DNA of 64,000 nucleotides from Maribellus sediminis (lineage in GTDB: Bacteria > Bacteroidota > Bacteroidia > Bacteroidales > Prolixibacteraceae): positions 372,001 through 436,000 of the forward strand of contig NZ_WXUB01000003.1 of the NCBI RefSeq assembly GCF_011799805.1. Reading direction: 5' to 3'. This document shows, in pieces, positions 36,051 to 44,289 of the stretch. Positions within the stretch are counted from its first letter, which is position 1, and every line of letters starts with the position of its first letter. The notes beneath the pieces are model-generated. The model was not told the DNA's origin, searched no databases, and worked only from the letters and a program-made list of their open reading frames with translations. Made by a program: the position numbers and the translations under genes.

Positions 36051-36068
36051 TTGTAACATTTGATACAA
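36051..36068. promoter_or_regulatory. Probable operator of the HcpR-like regulator
   Basis: TTGTAAC-ATTT-GATACAA is an inverted repeat matching in six of seven positions per arm, of the TTGT..ACAA type used by HcpR and other Crp/Fnr proteins. Its centre lies about 41-42 bases before the predicted start of the ferredoxin-hcp transcript, the class II activator position, and it overlaps the region just after the likely -7 element of the regulator gene itself. Confidence 0.7.
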
Positions 36069-36088
36069 AATTGGGAACGCCACCGCCC

Positions 36089-36096
36089 TACTTTTG
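36089..36096 (+). promoter_or_regulatory. -7 box of the ferredoxin-hcp operon
   Basis: TACTTTTG matches TAnnTTTG; transcription would begin near 36101-36103, leaving a leader of about 33 bases to the ATG at 36135. No good -33 TTTG is present, which suits a promoter dependent on an activator bound at 36051-36068. Confidence 0.65.
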
Positions 36097-36134
36097 TTGC
36101 GTAAATCTCTTACAAAAGAAAAAAATAAACAGAT

Positions 36135-37016
36135 ATGATACGCGAGATTGTAAAAATAGATGAAGAGTTGTGCAACGGTTGCGGACAATGCGTGCCTAAC
36201 TGCCACGAAGGTGCTTTGCAGATTATTGATGGCAAAGCCCGTTTGGTTAGCGAATTAATGTGCGACGGACTGGGAGCGTGTATCGGTCACTGTCCGGAAG
36301 GTGCAATTACTATTGAGGAACGCGAAGCGGATGCTTACGACGAGGTGGCCACTATTTCGCAAATGATAAAAAGTGGGAAAAACACCGTTTTTGCACATCT
36401 GAAACATTTGCAGGACCACAATGAAACCGGATATCTGCAACAGGCGCTGGGTTTTATCAAAGCCAACCGCGAGGCAATGCCATTCGAAATCAGCGAGGTG
36501 CACGAATTGCTTCACAGCGAGAAAAAGGAAAGTTCAGCGTCGGGTGGTTGCGCAACAGGAGGCTGCCCCGGTTCTGCTCCGGTAGCTTTTGATGCCGGAA
36601 GCCTGAAAATGGCAGCTCCTGCCGACGAAGTTCCATCGGCACTTACCCAGTGGCCGGTGCAAATGCATCTGATCAATCCGGCAGCTTCATACTTTCATGG
36701 AGCCGACCTTTTAGTAGCTGCCGATTGTGCTGGTTTTGCCTACGGAAATTTCCATTCAGATTTTATCAAGGGCAGGAAAATGGTGATTGCCTGTCCGAAA
36801 CTTGACCAGGGAAGAGATATTTATATTCAAAAACTGACCCGTCTTATTGACGATTCAAAGGTCAATACCATTACAGTGGTAATCATGGAAGTACCGTGTT
36901 GCGGCGGTTTGTCGCAAATGGTAGAAATGTCTACCCAAATGGCCTCGCGGAAGGTACCCGTAAAAGAAGTTGTGATAAGCATTCGGGGAGAGGTTCTTTC
37001 CGAAGAATGGATTTAA
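36135..37016 (+). CDS. 4Fe-4S ferredoxin-type protein partner of Hcp
   Basis: 293 residues. Residues 1-65 carry two ferredoxin-like clusters: CNGCGQCVPNCHEGA and CDGLGACIGHCPEGA (each Cx2Cx2Cx3C or a close variant; the second has Gly-Leu between the first cysteines and lengthened spacing). A linker at about 135-145 has a Gly/Cys stretch GGCATGGCPG, and the C-terminal part has DCAGFAYGNFH, CPKLDQG and EVPCCGGL. This is the architecture of the ferredoxin found next to hcp in many anaerobes, presumed electron donor to Hcp. It is co-regulated with hcp, 133 bases upstream of it. Confidence 0.85.
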   Translation: MIREIVKIDEELCNGCGQCVPNCHEGALQIIDGKARLVSELMCDGLGACIGHCPEGAITIEEREADAYDEVATISQMIKSGKNTVFAHLKHLQDHNETGYLQQALGFIKANREAMPFEISEVHELLHSEKKESSASGGCATGGCPGSAPVAFDAGSLKMAAPADEVPSALTQWPVQMHLINPAASYFHGADLLVAADCAGFAYGNFHSDFIKGRKMVIACPKLDQGRDIYIQKLTRLIDDSKVNTITVVIMEVPCCGGLSQMVEMSTQMASRKVPVKEVVISIRGEVLSEEWI

Positions 37017-37149
37017 TTGTTTGATCGGGATAGTCAGGGAACCCGGATATTTTTTTAAATGACCAGAGACCGGTCCGGTACCTGACATAATCCTCACACA
37101 ACACACCACTATCAGAGAATTTATTAATCAATTTAAATATTGGAAAGAT

Positions 37150-38817
37150 ATGAGTATGTTTTGTTTTCAGTGTCAGGAAGCAGCCAAAGGAACCGGCTGC
37201 ACCATAGCAGGAGTTTGTGGAAAAACAAGTGATGTAGCGAACCTGCAGGACACTTTACTATATGTTTTAAAAGGAATTAGCTGGTACAACGAAAAACTAC
37301 GCGCAATTGGCGCCAACCCATCCAAAGTCGACAAGTTTGTTTTCGACGGGCTTTTCAGTACCATCACTAACGCCAATTTTGATAAAAAAGCCTTTGAACG
37401 TCGCATCATTAAAGCGCTTCAAATAAAAAATGAATTGCTGGTGCTGTGCAAGAGTACCGGAGTTGTATTGCCAAACGAACTGCCTGAATGTGCAACCTGG
37501 TCGGGTTCGTCGTTGGAAGAGTTTGAAACCAAAGCAGAAGAAGTTGGTATTTTGAGCACCGAAAATGAAGACATCCGCTCCCTGCGAGAACTCATTATTT
37601 ACGGAGTGAAAGGTTTAGCTGCTTATGCCGAACATGCCTGGAACCTGGGCAATAAAAAAGACGAGATTTTTGCGTTCATGCAACGTGCACTGGTGGCCAC
37701 AACCGAAGATCTTTCGGTGGATGAACTGGTAGCGCTTACACTAGAGACTGGAAAATACGGCGTAGATGTGATGGCACTGCTCGATGCTGCCAACACTTCG
37801 GCATACGGAAACCCGGAAATGACCAAAGTAAACATCGGGGTGCGCAACAATCCGGCAATCCTGATCTCGGGTCACGACCTGAAAGACATGGAAGAGCTGC
37901 TGAAACAAACCGAAGGAACCGGTGTGGATGTATACACCCACAGCGAAATGCTTCCGGCGCATTACTACCCGGCTTTCAAGAAATACAAACACCTGGCAGG
38001 TAATTACGGAAATGCATGGTGGAAACAAAACACCGAATTCGAAAGCTTTAACGGCCCAATCCTGTTCACCACCAACTGCATCGTACCGCCAAAAGAATCA
38101 GCAACTTACACGAACAGGATTTATACCACCGGTGCTTCAGGTCTGGAAGGTGCTATCCACATACCGGATCGCAAAGACGGTGAAATGAAAGACTTCAGTG
38201 CAATTATTGAACACGCTAAAAAATGCGCAGCTCCGCAGGAAATTGAAAGTGGCGAGATTATCGGTGGATTTGCACACGCACAGGTTTTTGCACTGGCCGA
38301 TAAAATTGTGGATGCAGTAAAAACCGGCGCCATCAAAAAATTCTTTGTAATGGCAGGTTGCGATGGCCGTATGAAAAGCCGCGATTACTACACCCAGTTT
38401 GCAGAACAGCTTCCGCAGGATACGGTGATCCTGACAGCCGGATGTGCGAAATACCGCTACAACAAACTGCCGCTGGGCGATATCGGCGGAATTCCGCGTG
38501 TAATTGATGCCGGACAGTGTAACGACTCTTACTCGCTCGCAGTGATTGCTCTTAAACTGAAAGAAGTTTTTGAATTGAACGATATCAACGAATTGCCGAT
38601 TGCGTACAACATTGCCTGGTACGAACAGAAAGCGGTAATTGTATTACTCGCGCTGCTTTACCTGGGTGTGAAAAACATTCACCTCGGGCCAACATTACCG
38701 GCATTCCTTTCACCCAACGTAGCCAATGTGTTGGTGGAAAACTTTGGAATTGGCGGAATTACCAGTGTTGACCAGGATTTGGAAATGTTTCTTGAATTAA
38801 GCGAAACAGACAGATAA
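37150..38817 (+). CDS. hcp: Hydroxylamine reductase / hybrid-cluster protein
   Basis: Hcp contains a 4Fe-4S cluster and a 4Fe-2S-2O hybrid cluster and reduces NO (to N2O) or hydroxylamine, protecting against nitrosative stress. The 555-residue protein has N-terminal Cys5, Cys8, Cys17 and Cys23 (CX2CX8CX5C, the Desulfovibrio-like class I spacing) and hybrid-cluster residues in [29 protein letters not shown] and [10 protein letters not shown]. All are intact. It follows the ferredoxin gene and is closed by a strong terminator. Confidence 0.97.
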   Translation: MSMFCFQCQEAAKGTGCTIAGVCGKTSDVANLQDTLLYVLKGISWYNEKLRAIGANPSKVDKFVFDGLFSTITNANFDKKAFERRIIKALQIKNELLVLCKSTGVVLPNELPECATWSGSSLEEFETKAEEVGILSTENEDIRSLRELIIYGVKGLAAYAEHAWNLGNKKDEIFAFMQRALVATTEDLSVDELVALTLETGKYGVDVMALLDAANTSAYGNPEMTKVNIGVRNNPAILISGHDLKDMEELLKQTEGTGVDVYTHSEMLPAHYYPAFKKYKHLAGNYGNAWWKQNTEFESFNGPILFTTNCIVPPKESATYTNRIYTTGASGLEGAIHIPDRKDGEMKDFSAIIEHAKKCAAPQEIESGEIIGGFAHAQVFALADKIVDAVKTGAIKKFFVMAGCDGRMKSRDYYTQFAEQLPQDTVILTAGCAKYRYNKLPLGDIGGIPRVIDAGQCNDSYSLAVIALKLKEVFELNDINELPIAYNIAWYEQKAVIVLLALLYLGVKNIHLGPTLPAFLSPNVANVLVENFGIGGITSVDQDLEMFLELSETDR

Positions 38818-38848
38818 TATATTTGGGGGACAAGAGGGGACAGATTTT

Positions 38849-38881
38849 AAAAGGCATCCACCGAAAGGTGGGTGCCTTTTT
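38849..38881. terminator. Bidirectional terminator of hcp and the M56 gene
   Basis: AAAGGCATCCACC, a GAAA loop and GGTGGGTGCCTTT form a thirteen-pair stem with one mismatch or wobble, followed by T's; A's on the left give a T-run for the minus strand. It lies between converging hcp and the M56-POTRA gene, which stops at 38886. Confidence 0.9.
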
Positions 38882-38885
38882 GTTC

Positions 38886-40271
38886 TTATTTCTCAACAAC
38901 AGTAAATACAATATTCACTTCATTAAGACTTGGCTCAGGATGAATCCCCATTGCAACATCTTCAGGAACAAATATTCCTGATGATGCTATTTTATGATGA
39001 GATAAAACTAACTTCTCTTTACTGAATATATCACCGGTTTGAATTGGTAGGGATTCGAGAATATCTTCACTAGAAGCTTGTTTATTTCCCTCGATTTCAA
39101 TCTTGCCAAACTTATACAGATTTCCTTCGAAGATCTTAAAAGTGAAGTCTGTAGTTCCATCTGTGTTGTTCATTGGAACGGATTCAAGATTATAAAACAA
39201 ATAACCTTTATCAAGATAAAGATCATTTAGAATTCCTTCATGAAGCAACTTATCAAGTTGTCTCTGCACAATAACATCTCCCTCTTTCAGCCCCAGGGCC
39301 TGATTCAATTCGGCCGTTGTATAAACCGAATTGCCCTCCCATGTAATATTTCCAACTAAAATTTTTGTTTCCTGAATGCTATCGTTTTGCACTTCAGTAG
39401 CTGAAACGTTCTTGTATTCCGGCACAGCAAAGGCATACAAAATGCCTGCAAAAACAGGTACTATCAATAAGAGTTTCAGTTTTCGTAATGGTGATTGAAT
39501 TGTATGATTCATCATGTTAAATCGTTTTTTATTAAATGAAAAGTTAAAAGAACTGGTCAATGGAATAATTGACCCACCAACTATTTGGTTGAGTAAAGCC
39601 GCGCGGTAAACACCCGGATTTGAACTGCTCTGCAGTGCATGTTTATCGGCCAGGTATTCGTGATTTTGCCTGATCAGCCGGCCGTAAAACCAAACGATCG
39701 GGTTAAACCACTGAATGGTGCGCAGGATCCCGAAAAGCAATAAATCGATCCAGTGTTTTTGCCGGATGTGTTCCTGCTCGTGTTTCAGTATTTCGCTTAA
39801 TTCAGGTTCGTCGATTGAAGGATGGACAAATACATACGAAACCAGTGAAAACGAAGCCGGAAATTTGGCATCACGGACCAACTTGATACTTCCGTACCGA
39901 TATACTTTTGCTTTGAAAATGACGCGAAGAACCGGAATGGTGGATTTTAACGTCCGGAAGACCATAAATAAAACTCCCGCCAAATACAGAAACAACAAAG
40001 CCTTTTGTACTGAAAACGAATTTGTTGTAACAGCAGCATCTTTCACAGGTTGTTGCGGATCTCCGGCAATCGTTACGATTGATTCAGTATTGAGTTCGAC
40101 CACATAATGCCAGGTATAAAATGGCAAAAAAATGGCCGCCAATAATCCTCCAACCAGAAAAATCCGGTTGAGGACAAAGTAGCGCTCGTTCTGCAAAAAC
40201 AACACGTAAACCAGAGCAAAACCGGCTATCCAAAGCGCTGACTTCAGCAAATAAAGGGCGAATGTTTCCAT
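38886..40271 (-). CDS. M56 (BlaR1-type) membrane peptidase fused to two POTRA-like domains
   Basis: 461 residues. Helices at about 1-25, 35-60, 90-107 and 265-285 frame a cytoplasmic zinc-protease domain with HEQEH (164-168) and the third ligand Glu205 in NHEYLADKHA, the M56 signature of BlaR1/MecR1 sensors. After the last helix the extracytoplasmic part is two tandem POTRA-like units (about 303-384 and 385-461): GNITWEGNSVYTTAELNQAL then IEIEGNKQASSEDILESLPI, each with the EGN..T/S...L pattern of BamA/TamA. The POTRA-coding end is visibly more AT-rich than the peptidase end. The BlaI gene is nine bases upstream, so the pair is a proteolytic signalling switch. Confidence 0.85.
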   Translation of the reverse strand: METFALYLLKSALWIAGFALVYVLFLQNERYFVLNRIFLVGGLLAAIFLPFYTWHYVVELNTESIVTIAGDPQQPVKDAAVTTNSFSVQKALLFLYLAGVLFMVFRTLKSTIPVLRVIFKAKVYRYGSIKLVRDAKFPASFSLVSYVFVHPSIDEPELSEILKHEQEHIRQKHWIDLLLFGILRTIQWFNPIVWFYGRLIRQNHEYLADKHALQSSSNPGVYRAALLNQIVGGSIIPLTSSFNFSFNKKRFNMMNHTIQSPLRKLKLLLIVPVFAGILYAFAVPEYKNVSATEVQNDSIQETKILVGNITWEGNSVYTTAELNQALGLKEGDVIVQRQLDKLLHEGILNDLYLDKGYLFYNLESVPMNNTDGTTDFTFKIFEGNLYKFGKIEIEGNKQASSEDILESLPIQTGDIFSKEKLVLSHHKIASSGIFVPEDVAMGIHPEPSLNEVNIVFTVVEK

Positions 40272-40280
40272 AGTTGAGGG

Positions 40281-40649
40281 TTATTTATCTTTCGATAATT
40301 GTTGTTTGGTTTCTTCCATCAACTTTTCCAGGTCCTGGATACTCAAATCCTTTTCTTTGGCAAAAAAAGTAGCAAGCGCCGGAAACGAGTTGTTGAAGTA
40401 ATCTTTCATAAGCCCAAAAAGCTGCGATTTCGAATACTCTTCCTTGGCAATTAAAGGATAGTAAACATGCAGGTTACCGTAACTTTTGTGCGCCACAAAC
40501 TCTTTCTTCTCCAAAACACGTAACACGGTTGAAACAGTATTTCGGGCGGGCTTTGGCTCATCGAAACGATCGCGGATATCGCGAACAATTCCTTCGCCCA
40601 TTTCCCATAAATGCTGCATTATTTGCTCTTCTGCCTTTGTAAGTTGCAT
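40281..40649 (-). CDS. BlaI/MecI-family transcriptional repressor
   Basis: 122 residues: a winged helix (about 1-75: QLTKAEEQIMQHLWEMGEGIVRDI, RNTVSTVLRVLEKKEFVAHKS) and a C-terminal helical dimer domain. In this family the M56 membrane peptidase, on sensing its signal, leads to cleavage of the repressor and derepression. It is the first gene of the pair with the M56-POTRA peptidase. Two dyads upstream (40690-40748) are its likely operators, giving autoregulation. Resistance to beta-lactams is not implied; no beta-lactamase is nearby. Confidence 0.92.
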   Translation of the reverse strand: MQLTKAEEQIMQHLWEMGEGIVRDIRDRFDEPKPARNTVSTVLRVLEKKEFVAHKSYGNLHVYYPLIAKEEYSKSQLFGLMKDYFNNSFPALATFFAKEKDLSIQDLEKLMEETKQQLSKDK

Positions 40650-40689
40650 ATCGGTATAATTTTATTTGTCAATCCTTCGAAACAAATAT

Positions 40690-40748
40690 ATGACTATAAA
40701 AATAGTTAACAAGTCATTTTTAGACATTTTAACTATTTTTATAGTCAT
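40690..40748. promoter_or_regulatory. Double dyad operator region of the BlaI-M56 pair
   Basis: Two arms, 40690-40709 and 40729-40748, are perfect 20-base reverse complements of each other with a 19-base spacer. Each arm is itself a dyad, ACTAT-N4-ATAGT. Two BlaI dimers could thus bind 39 bases apart, in the promoter region 40 bases before the repressor ATG. The alternative, one large cruciform or RNA hairpin, is less likely because each half is symmetric alone. Confidence 0.75.
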
Positions 40749-40829
40749 TTTTATTAAAACAATTTGTTATCCAATGAATCCCGTAAATATTAAATAATAA
40801 AGAATTTAAACTTCATTAACCGGGCATTG

Positions 40830-40860
40830 TTGTAAAGCACGTTCGGAAATTATAATTTTG
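40830..40860 (+). promoter_or_regulatory. Promoter of fbaA
   Basis: TTG (40830-40832) and, 20 bases on, TAATTTTG (40853-40860), close to the TTTG-N19-TAnnTTTG consensus. The predicted start near 40866 leaves a leader of about 50 bases before the ATG at 40915. Confidence 0.65.
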
Positions 40861-40914
40861 TTCTGCTCTAAAAAGACAGCTTACAAATATTAAATATCAA
40901 ATAAACAAATAATT

Positions 40915-41994
40915 ATGGGTAAAATAGCAGAAAACGTTAAGCCAGGTGTAGTAACCGGTGCCGACGTTCAATACATTTTCCGTGTAGCTCAGGAAAACAA
41001 CTTCGCCATTCCGGCAGTAAACGTTGTTGGTTCTTCGTCAGTAAACGCCGTTATGGAAGCTGCTAAAATAGCTAAAGCTCCTATTATCATTCAGTTCTCA
41101 AACGGAGGTGCTGTTTTCAATGCCGGTAAAGGCTTGAAAATGGAAGGACAGGAAGCTGCCATTTTAGGTGCTGTTGCAGGTGCAAAACACATCCACACTT
41201 TAGCTGAGGCTTACGGTGTTCATGTTATTCTGCATACTGACCATGCTGCCAAGAAATTACTTCCATGGATCGACGGACTGCTCGATGCCAGCGAAAAACA
41301 TTTCGAAGAAACAGGTAAACCATTGTTCAGCTCGCACATGTTGGATTTAAGTGAAGAACCGCTTGAAGAAAACATCGAGATCAGCAAAAAATACCTCGAA
41401 AGAATGAGCAAAATGGGTATGACCCTTGAAATTGAATTGGGTATTACAGGTGGTGAAGAAGATGGCGTTGATAACAGCGACGTTGATGCTTCTAAACTGT
41501 ACACCCAGCCTGAAGAAGTTTGCTACGCTTACGAAGAACTTTCAAAAGTTTCTCCAAACTTCACTATCGCTGCTTCTTTTGGTAACGTTCACGGTGTTTA
41601 CAAACCAGGTAACGTAAAATTGACTCCAAAAATCCTTGACAACTCACAAAAATATATTGTTGAGAAACTGGGATTGGAAGAAAAATTACCTGTTGACTTC
41701 GTATTCCACGGAGGTTCGGGTTCAACACACGAAGAAATTCGCGAAGCTATCGGATACGGTGTTGTTAAAATGAACATCGATACTGATACACAGTGGGCAT
41801 ATTGGGATGGCATTCGTGCTTTCGAAGCTGCCAACCACGATTACCTGCAGGGCCAGATTGGTAACCCAGAAGGTGACGAAAAACCAAACAAGAAATTCTA
41901 CGATCCACGTGTTTGGATTAGAAAAGGCGAAGAATCAATGATTGCTCGTTTGCAAGTTGCTTACGACGACTTGAATGCTATCAACTCGATCTAA
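40915..41994 (+). CDS. fbaA: Class II fructose-bisphosphate aldolase
   Basis: The zinc enzyme splits fructose 1,6-bisphosphate in glycolysis or joins the trioses in gluconeogenesis. The 359-residue protein is of the E. coli FbaA type: FAIPAVNVVGSSSVNAVMEAA at the start, metal-site HVILHTDHAAKK, FSSHMLDLSEEPLEENI, IAASFGNVHGVYKPG and DFVFHGGSGSTHEEI, and KMNIDTDTQWAYWDGI near the end. Nothing is missing. It is a single-gene unit with promoter and terminator, and its codon use looks strongly biased, as expected of a highly expressed gene. Confidence 0.97.
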   Translation: MGKIAENVKPGVVTGADVQYIFRVAQENNFAIPAVNVVGSSSVNAVMEAAKIAKAPIIIQFSNGGAVFNAGKGLKMEGQEAAILGAVAGAKHIHTLAEAYGVHVILHTDHAAKKLLPWIDGLLDASEKHFEETGKPLFSSHMLDLSEEPLEENIEISKKYLERMSKMGMTLEIELGITGGEEDGVDNSDVDASKLYTQPEEVCYAYEELSKVSPNFTIAASFGNVHGVYKPGNVKLTPKILDNSQKYIVEKLGLEEKLPVDFVFHGGSGSTHEEIREAIGYGVVKMNIDTDTQWAYWDGIRAFEAANHDYLQGQIGNPEGDEKPNKKFYDPRVWIRKGEESMIARLQVAYDDLNAINSI

Positions 41995-42020
41995 GAATAG
42001 ATTCGAAATAAAAATACAGG

Positions 42021-42051
42021 AACCGTCTCACTTTTGTGGGGCGGTTTTTTT
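42021..42051 (+). terminator. Terminator of fbaA
   Basis: AACCGTCTCAC, a TTTT loop and GTGGGGCGGTT form an eleven-pair stem with two wobbles, followed by seven T's, 26 bases after the fbaA stop. Confidence 0.92.
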
Positions 42052-42076
42052 ATGTTGATGAATATTCTTCAACTAA

Positions 42077-42514
42077 TTAAATACCCAGAGTAGGGAGATG
42101 TTTTACTTTGTGATAAGTTAACGCTGCCTTGATACAAAATTTTAGCTCGGCAACTGGAACCTTGTCATTTAATTGGAAAACGATTGCTCTTTTTCCTTCA
42201 AATTGAAAGGTGTTTTTGAAAATTATTTTAAACGTCTCCACCAATCTGCTTGTGCATTGAAAATACATGGCATAACTCTGTGGAGTCTTGGGTTTCCAAT
42301 CAATTCGAATTGTACTTCCATTTTTTGTCAGAAAACCTGGTTCACCCCACTTTAGGGTCTCTTCTAACTGTGTTATTTCATGCATTTCATTTGCGGTTTC
42401 TTCAATTAATTCTCTGAGAAATAACATATTATTTCGAACCAAATCAGGATAATTAATGAAAACCTTTTCAAATTCAGAACTTGTGTTTATTTGCATGCCT
42501 ATCGTTTGTGCCAA
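42077..42514 (-). CDS. DUF1801 domain protein
   Basis: 145 residues, cytoplasmic. The middle reads TLKWGEPGFLTKNGSTIRIDWKPKTPQSYAMYFQC and VETFKIIFKNTFQFEGKRAIVF, matching the DUF1801/YdhG-like family, whose fold resembles a small alpha/beta sandwich and whose function is not known. It lies 18 bases downstream of the MltF-like gene on the same strand and could be co-transcribed. The gene is AT-rich compared with its neighbours. Confidence 0.8.
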   Translation of the reverse strand: MAQTIGMQINTSSEFEKVFINYPDLVRNNMLFLRELIEETANEMHEITQLEETLKWGEPGFLTKNGSTIRIDWKPKTPQSYAMYFQCTSRLVETFKIIFKNTFQFEGKRAIVFQLNDKVPVAELKFCIKAALTYHKVKHLPTLGI

Positions 42515-42532
42515 AATTGTCAGTCCAAAAAT

Positions 42533-44014
42533 TTACTTTTTAACAAATGCTTCTTCCTCACTAACCTCTTTTTCAATAAAATGCGAATAGTTGGCAAAGC
42601 GGTCGAAAACCTGTCGTACATAGGTATAGGGTTCCACTCCACGAACATAGCCGTATTGTATGTTTGATTTGTTGTAGAATTCCGGGTAACTCAATTTCAG
42701 GATCGACTCCTCGACATTCTCATCCCAGCGGTACATGTCCAGACCTTCTTCGTGAGCCAGATTCCGTGCATCAGCCACATGTCCGTAACCGCAATTATAG
42801 GCTGCCATCGTAAATTTTATTCGTTGTATCGAATCAGGGATTTCTTCGAAGCGATTCCACAGCAGCTTAAGAATTTCGGTACCTGCCCGTATACTTTGTT
42901 TCGGATCGGAGCGATCGGTAACGCCAAAACGCTCGGCTGTGCGAGGCATTAACTGCATTATTCCTTTTGCACCGGCCCACGACTCGAGATCGGGATTAAA
43001 TTTCGATTCCTGAAAAACCATGGCTGCCATTAAACGCCAGTCCCAGGCCAAAGAATCGGCACCCGCTTTTATCAAATCGTCGTACGGGCTGATGTTGTTG
43101 TGATTCAAACTATAAAGTTCACTGTTTTCGCGCCGCCTGAAATCGCGGGTATTTTTAAAATATTTATTGTAAATCGCGTAATAAGCCACGCCATCTTTCA
43201 TGGTTTTAAGCCAGCTATTAAGTTCCTGCTGCAATTCTGCAGACTGAGGGCGAAGCGCCCAGGCAACACGCTGCGAAAAACTGATCGGAACACGTACATC
43301 AAGTTCGGGGTAGTACGAGGCACTTATATTTGCAATATTATCGTCGGCAACGGTATACTTTATTTCTCCGTTGGCAACCATTTCAATAATCCGATCTGTA
43401 GATAGTTCTCCGGTTAGCGTATCAATGTGGATAACGCCTCCAATTTCCTCACTCAGGTTAGCCAACCTTGCCATATATGAAGAGGTGGCGGTAACGGAAA
43501 CAGTGTCGCCAATTAATTCAATCGGGTCGTGTATTAGCGAAGCCTGTAATGCACTCCAACTCAATTTGCGCCAGTTTTCCGGTTTTCGTTGCACCAACAC
43601 CTGATGCGTGAGGTAAAGGTAATCAGAGAAAGCTACAATCTCCTTACGCGAATTGGTAATGGTTATTGCATGGGCAATCATATCAACCTTACCTTCATTT
43701 AATTGCTGAAACATGACATCAATATCGTTTGAGACACTGATTTCAAGTTTTACATCCAAATGCTTGGCAAATCGCTTTAACAGGTCGTATTCATAGCCCA
43801 TAGCCTGCCCCCGGTATAAAAAATAACTTGTACTGCTGTACGAAGTTATTACACGCAATACACCTTCTTCTTTTATATTGGCCAGATCGCGTTTAACATG
43901 CTCCTTCCTGTCTTTTTTCGCATTTTTATCTCCGGAAAAACTACAGGAAGAACATAGCAAAGTTGCCAGAATTGATGTAATTAGGAAAAGATGTTTGTGC
44001 CTGATACGCGCCAT
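42533..44014 (-). CDS. MltF-like lytic transglycosylase lipoprotein
   Basis: 493 residues: lipoprotein signal (LATLLCSSC), a periplasmic solute-binding-protein domain (about 50-280: GVLRVITSYSSTSYFLYRGQAMGYEYDLLKRFA), and a soluble lytic transglycosylase domain (about 310-450) with catalytic Glu in AAMVFQESKFNPDLES, then GAKGIMQLMPRTAERFGV and TMAAYNCGYGHV. This is the MltF layout: the enzyme cleaves peptidoglycan to 1,6-anhydro products, and the binding domain is thought to sense muropeptides. It is anchored in the envelope and followed by DUF1801. Confidence 0.93.
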   Translation of the reverse strand: MARIRHKHLFLITSILATLLCSSCSFSGDKNAKKDRKEHVKRDLANIKEEGVLRVITSYSSTSYFLYRGQAMGYEYDLLKRFAKHLDVKLEISVSNDIDVMFQQLNEGKVDMIAHAITITNSRKEIVAFSDYLYLTHQVLVQRKPENWRKLSWSALQASLIHDPIELIGDTVSVTATSSYMARLANLSEEIGGVIHIDTLTGELSTDRIIEMVANGEIKYTVADDNIANISASYYPELDVRVPISFSQRVAWALRPQSAELQQELNSWLKTMKDGVAYYAIYNKYFKNTRDFRRRENSELYSLNHNNISPYDDLIKAGADSLAWDWRLMAAMVFQESKFNPDLESWAGAKGIMQLMPRTAERFGVTDRSDPKQSIRAGTEILKLLWNRFEEIPDSIQRIKFTMAAYNCGYGHVADARNLAHEEGLDMYRWDENVEESILKLSYPEFYNKSNIQYGYVRGVEPYTYVRQVFDRFANYSHFIEKEVSEEEAFVKK

Positions 44015-44289
44015 AACTTACCGGATTATCTAATAACAAGATAAAAAAAGTTCTGACGTTATAAAAACGGATGCCTTTAACTCCCCATCAGTTATCAGCG
44101 AATCGCTTCATTTTTAAAGCATTTTACTTATTGTTTAAACCGAACATTAAACGATAAAAACAATCTTATTTAGTTGAAAATCGTATGATTTTGTGTTGCA
44201 CGAAATGTATTTTTCAAATAAAATTGTTCTAAATTCTTTCCATATTTGCAGAATAACCAACCAGTACCTACCAGTTAAAAATAGATCAA

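Noticed and set aside
40281-40649. A beta-lactam resistance role for the BlaI/M56 pair
   Set aside because: There is no penicillin-binding sensor domain on the peptidase and no beta-lactamase gene nearby; the outer part is POTRA-like.
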